Assembly: GCA_934234275.1 (NCBI GenBank)
Contig: CAKQHU010000106.1
Span: 1-5,035, forward strand
From: an uncultured Phascolarctobacterium sp.
GTDB taxonomy: Bacteria; Bacillota; Negativicutes; Acidaminococcales; Acidaminococcaceae
DNA: 5,035 nt
Reading direction: 5' to 3'
Every line of letters starts with the position of its first letter. The stretch's first letter is position 1. The position numbers and the translations under genes were made by a program. Below are positions 3,482 through 5,035 of the stretch, in pieces. The notes beneath the pieces are model-generated. The model made no database searches and was not told the DNA's origin. It saw nothing but the letters and a program-made list of their open reading frames with translations.

Positions 3482-5035
3482 TTACCTTACATCTCTGCCA
3501 TGAGTATAAACCGGCAGCAGCTTCGGCGACAGCTCGCCCTGCACGCCGGCAACCTTTTCTTCCTCAGCGTAGCGACGTACATGCTCCAGACTCAGCTTGC
3601 CCAGCTTAACAGACTTCGCTGCTTCGGCAGCCTTAGTACCGGCAATGCGGCCAAAGACAATGATATCCAGCAGGCTGTTGCCCATCAGACGGTTGGTGCC
3701 GTGAATGCCGCCCACAGCTTCACCGGCAACAAACAGTCCAGGCAGTTTGGTTTCCGCATCCTTATCAATCAGGATACCGCCGTTTTGGTAATGCAGCGTC
3801 GGATAGATCAAAATCGGTTCCTTGCGCAGGTCAATGCCAAACTTAGCATACATGCGCAGCATACCCGGAATGCGTTTGGCAATCGTTCCTTCGCCATGCA
3901 GCATTTCAATCAGCGGCGTATCGAGCCACAGCGCCACGCCATCGAGCGCCTTCACGCCCTTGCCGCGGGCAGTACACTCGCGAATGATGGACGCAGCCGC
4001 CACATCACGAGTTTCCAGCGGATGCATAAAGATTTCGCCCTCGCTGTTTACCAGCTGCGCACCAATCGAGCGCACCTTTTCGGTAACCAGCGCACCATAA
4101 ATCTGCGCCGGATAAGCAACACCGGTCGGATGATATTGAATTGCGTCCGCATAAATCAGAGGCGCACCGGCACGGTATGCCATAACAAGGCCGTCGGCAG
4201 TCGCACCGTAATGGTTAGAGGTCGGGAAGCCCTGATAATGCAAGCGTCCTGCACCACCGGTTGCCATGATTACGCATTTCGCGCGTACAACCTTGTACTC
4301 CTGCGCATCAAAATCCCACAGCACTGCACCGGCAGTTTTGCCCTCCTCGTCGAGCAGCAGCTCGACTGCGGGTGAAAACTCCAGCACCGGAATACCGCGG
4401 TTCTGCACCTCATCACGCAGAACACGCATGATTTCAGCACCGGTGTAATCGGCGCAGGCATGCATACGCTTACGGCTAGTGCCGCCGCCATGCGTCGTCA
4501 CCATGGTGCCGTCCTGCTCCTTGTCGAACATTACGCCCAGCTTGCTCAGCCAGTCAATCGCCAAAGGCCCGTTGCTTACCAGCTCTTCCAACAGTTCGGG
4601 AATATTTTTGTAGTGACCGCCGCCAAAAGCATCCAGATAATGCTGCGCCGGGGAATCGTTCCCCTTATCCGCAGCCTGAATACCACCTTCGGCCATCATG
4701 GTGTTGGCATCGCCCATACGTAGCTTGGTAACTACGAGGACATTAGCACCACCGTTATGTGCTTCCAGCGCAGCGGAAGCACCAGCGCCGCCGCCACCGA
4801 TAACCAGCACATCAACGTCATAGTCCACTTTTTCTAAATCAAGCTCTACATCCTGCAGGCGGCTTTTGCCCTCCAACAGCTGTGCCAATTCTACCGGCAC
4901 CTTCTGTCCCTTGTTCGGGCCAACCTCCAGAACCTTGAAGCCCTTGGAGCTGTAGTCAGGATGGAACTCCTTCAGCAGCTCGTCCTTCTCCTCTGCCGTA
5001 AAGCGTTCGATAGAAGCGTGCAGACGTTGGGCACG
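3482..5035 (-). CDS. FAD-dependent fumarate reductase/succinate dehydrogenase-type flavoprotein (N-terminus cut by window edge)
   Basis: A soluble flavoprotein of the FrdA/SdhA/L-aspartate oxidase family, 517 residues visible. Residues 1-70 are a charged extension. VLVIGGGGAGAS (about 76-87) binds FAD, as does GEAVGGIHGTNRL (438-450) with GNSLLD. Compared with E. coli FrdA, the substrate and catalytic residues are kept: His302 (QYHPTG; FrdA His232), Thr318/Glu319 (LVTE; Thr244/Glu245), Arg343 (TRDV; Arg287), His415 (HYQNGGI; His355) and Arg449 (NRLMGNSL; Arg390). The covalent-FAD histidine of FrdA/SdhA is replaced by Asn111 (DANTMMAEGG), so FAD should be non-covalent. The frame is open to the window edge, so the true start is outside. 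Likely role: fumarate reduction or succinate oxidation in anaerobic metabolism, with unseen electron-transfer partners upstream. Related thiol:fumarate reductase or aspartate oxidase activity cannot be excluded. Confidence 0.9.
   Translation of the reverse strand, partial: RAQRLHASIERFTAEEKDELLKEFHPDYSSKGFKVLEVGPNKGQKVPVELAQLLEGKSRLQDVELDLEKVDYDVDVLVIGGGGAGASAALEAHNGGANVLVVTKLRMGDANTMMAEGGIQAADKGNDSPAQHYLDAFGGGHYKNIPELLEELVSNGPLAIDWLSKLGVMFDKEQDGTMVTTHGGGTSRKRMHACADYTGAEIMRVLRDEVQNRGIPVLEFSPAVELLLDEEGKTAGAVLWDFDAQEYKVVRAKCVIMATGGAGRLHYQGFPTSNHYGATADGLVMAYRAGAPLIYADAIQYHPTGVAYPAQIYGALVTEKVRSIGAQLVNSEGEIFMHPLETRDVAAASIIRECTARGKGVKALDGVALWLDTPLIEMLHGEGTIAKRIPGMLRMYAKFGIDLRKEPILIYPTLHYQNGGILIDKDAETKLPGLFVAGEAVGGIHGTNRLMGNSLLDIIVFGRIAGTKAAEAAKSVKLGKLSLEHVRRYAEEEKVAGVQGELSPKLLPVYTHGRDVR

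Noticed and set aside
3500..4375. 291-codon open frame on the plus strand opposite the flavoprotein gene
   Set aside because: It lies entirely antisense to a gene with clear FrdA-type motifs. Its product has no recognisable domain, and GC-rich codon usage on the other strand explains the lack of stops.
4898..4900. GTG at 4900 as the flavoprotein start
   Set aside because: The frame stays open for 45 more codons to the window edge with family-like sequence, and no convincing ribosome site precedes the GTG. The start is outside the window.
1..5035. tRNA, rRNA, CRISPR array, insertion sequence, integrase or attachment site
   Set aside because: I looked on both strands and saw no cloverleaf, regularly spaced repeats, transposase-like protein or flanking repeats. 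No gap between genes exceeds 100 bases.

Overview
The window looks like chromosomal DNA from an anaerobic Firmicute, most likely of the Negativicutes (for example the Acidaminococcaceae/Phascolarctobacterium group). I infer this from remembered resemblance of the ABC-F, FAD-reductase and small exported proteins, from strong AAGGAG-type ribosome sites and from the moderate, uneven base composition; no database was consulted. All seven recognised genes lie on the minus strand, so the window reads from high to low coordinates. No gap between genes exceeds 100 bases.

From right to left: (1) 3482-5035, most of a soluble fumarate reductase/succinate dehydrogenase-type flavoprotein, its N-terminus cut by the window edge, closed by a strong intrinsic terminator at 3430-3462. 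(2) An AT-rich stretch with two separately promoted genes: a 64-residue zinc-ribbon protein (3197-3391) and an exported 228-residue protein of unknown function (2443-3129). A 14-bp hairpin at 2395-2426 follows them. (3) A compact four-gene operon (603-2360): a DUF3990-type ADP-ribosyltransferase-fold protein, an uncharacterised 156-residue partner overlapping it by ATGA, a barnase-like guanyl-specific ribonuclease carrying a lipoprotein signal, and its barstar-type inhibitor. The operon ends in a terminator at 560-595. (4) 1-503, the N-terminal part of an ABC-F ATPase (Uup-like), whose promoter is embedded in the tail of that terminator.

The most interesting part is the four-gene operon. It joins a familiar toxin/immunity pair (barnase-like RNase plus barstar) to a second pair that is arranged like a toxin-antitoxin module (ADP-ribosyltransferase fold plus a translationally coupled small protein). 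The gaps are -4, 15 and 10 nt and each downstream gene has its own strong ribosome site, so the four products are probably made together. Whether the two pairs work together or only share a transcript cannot be decided from sequence. The flanking genes look like ordinary metabolism and housekeeping.
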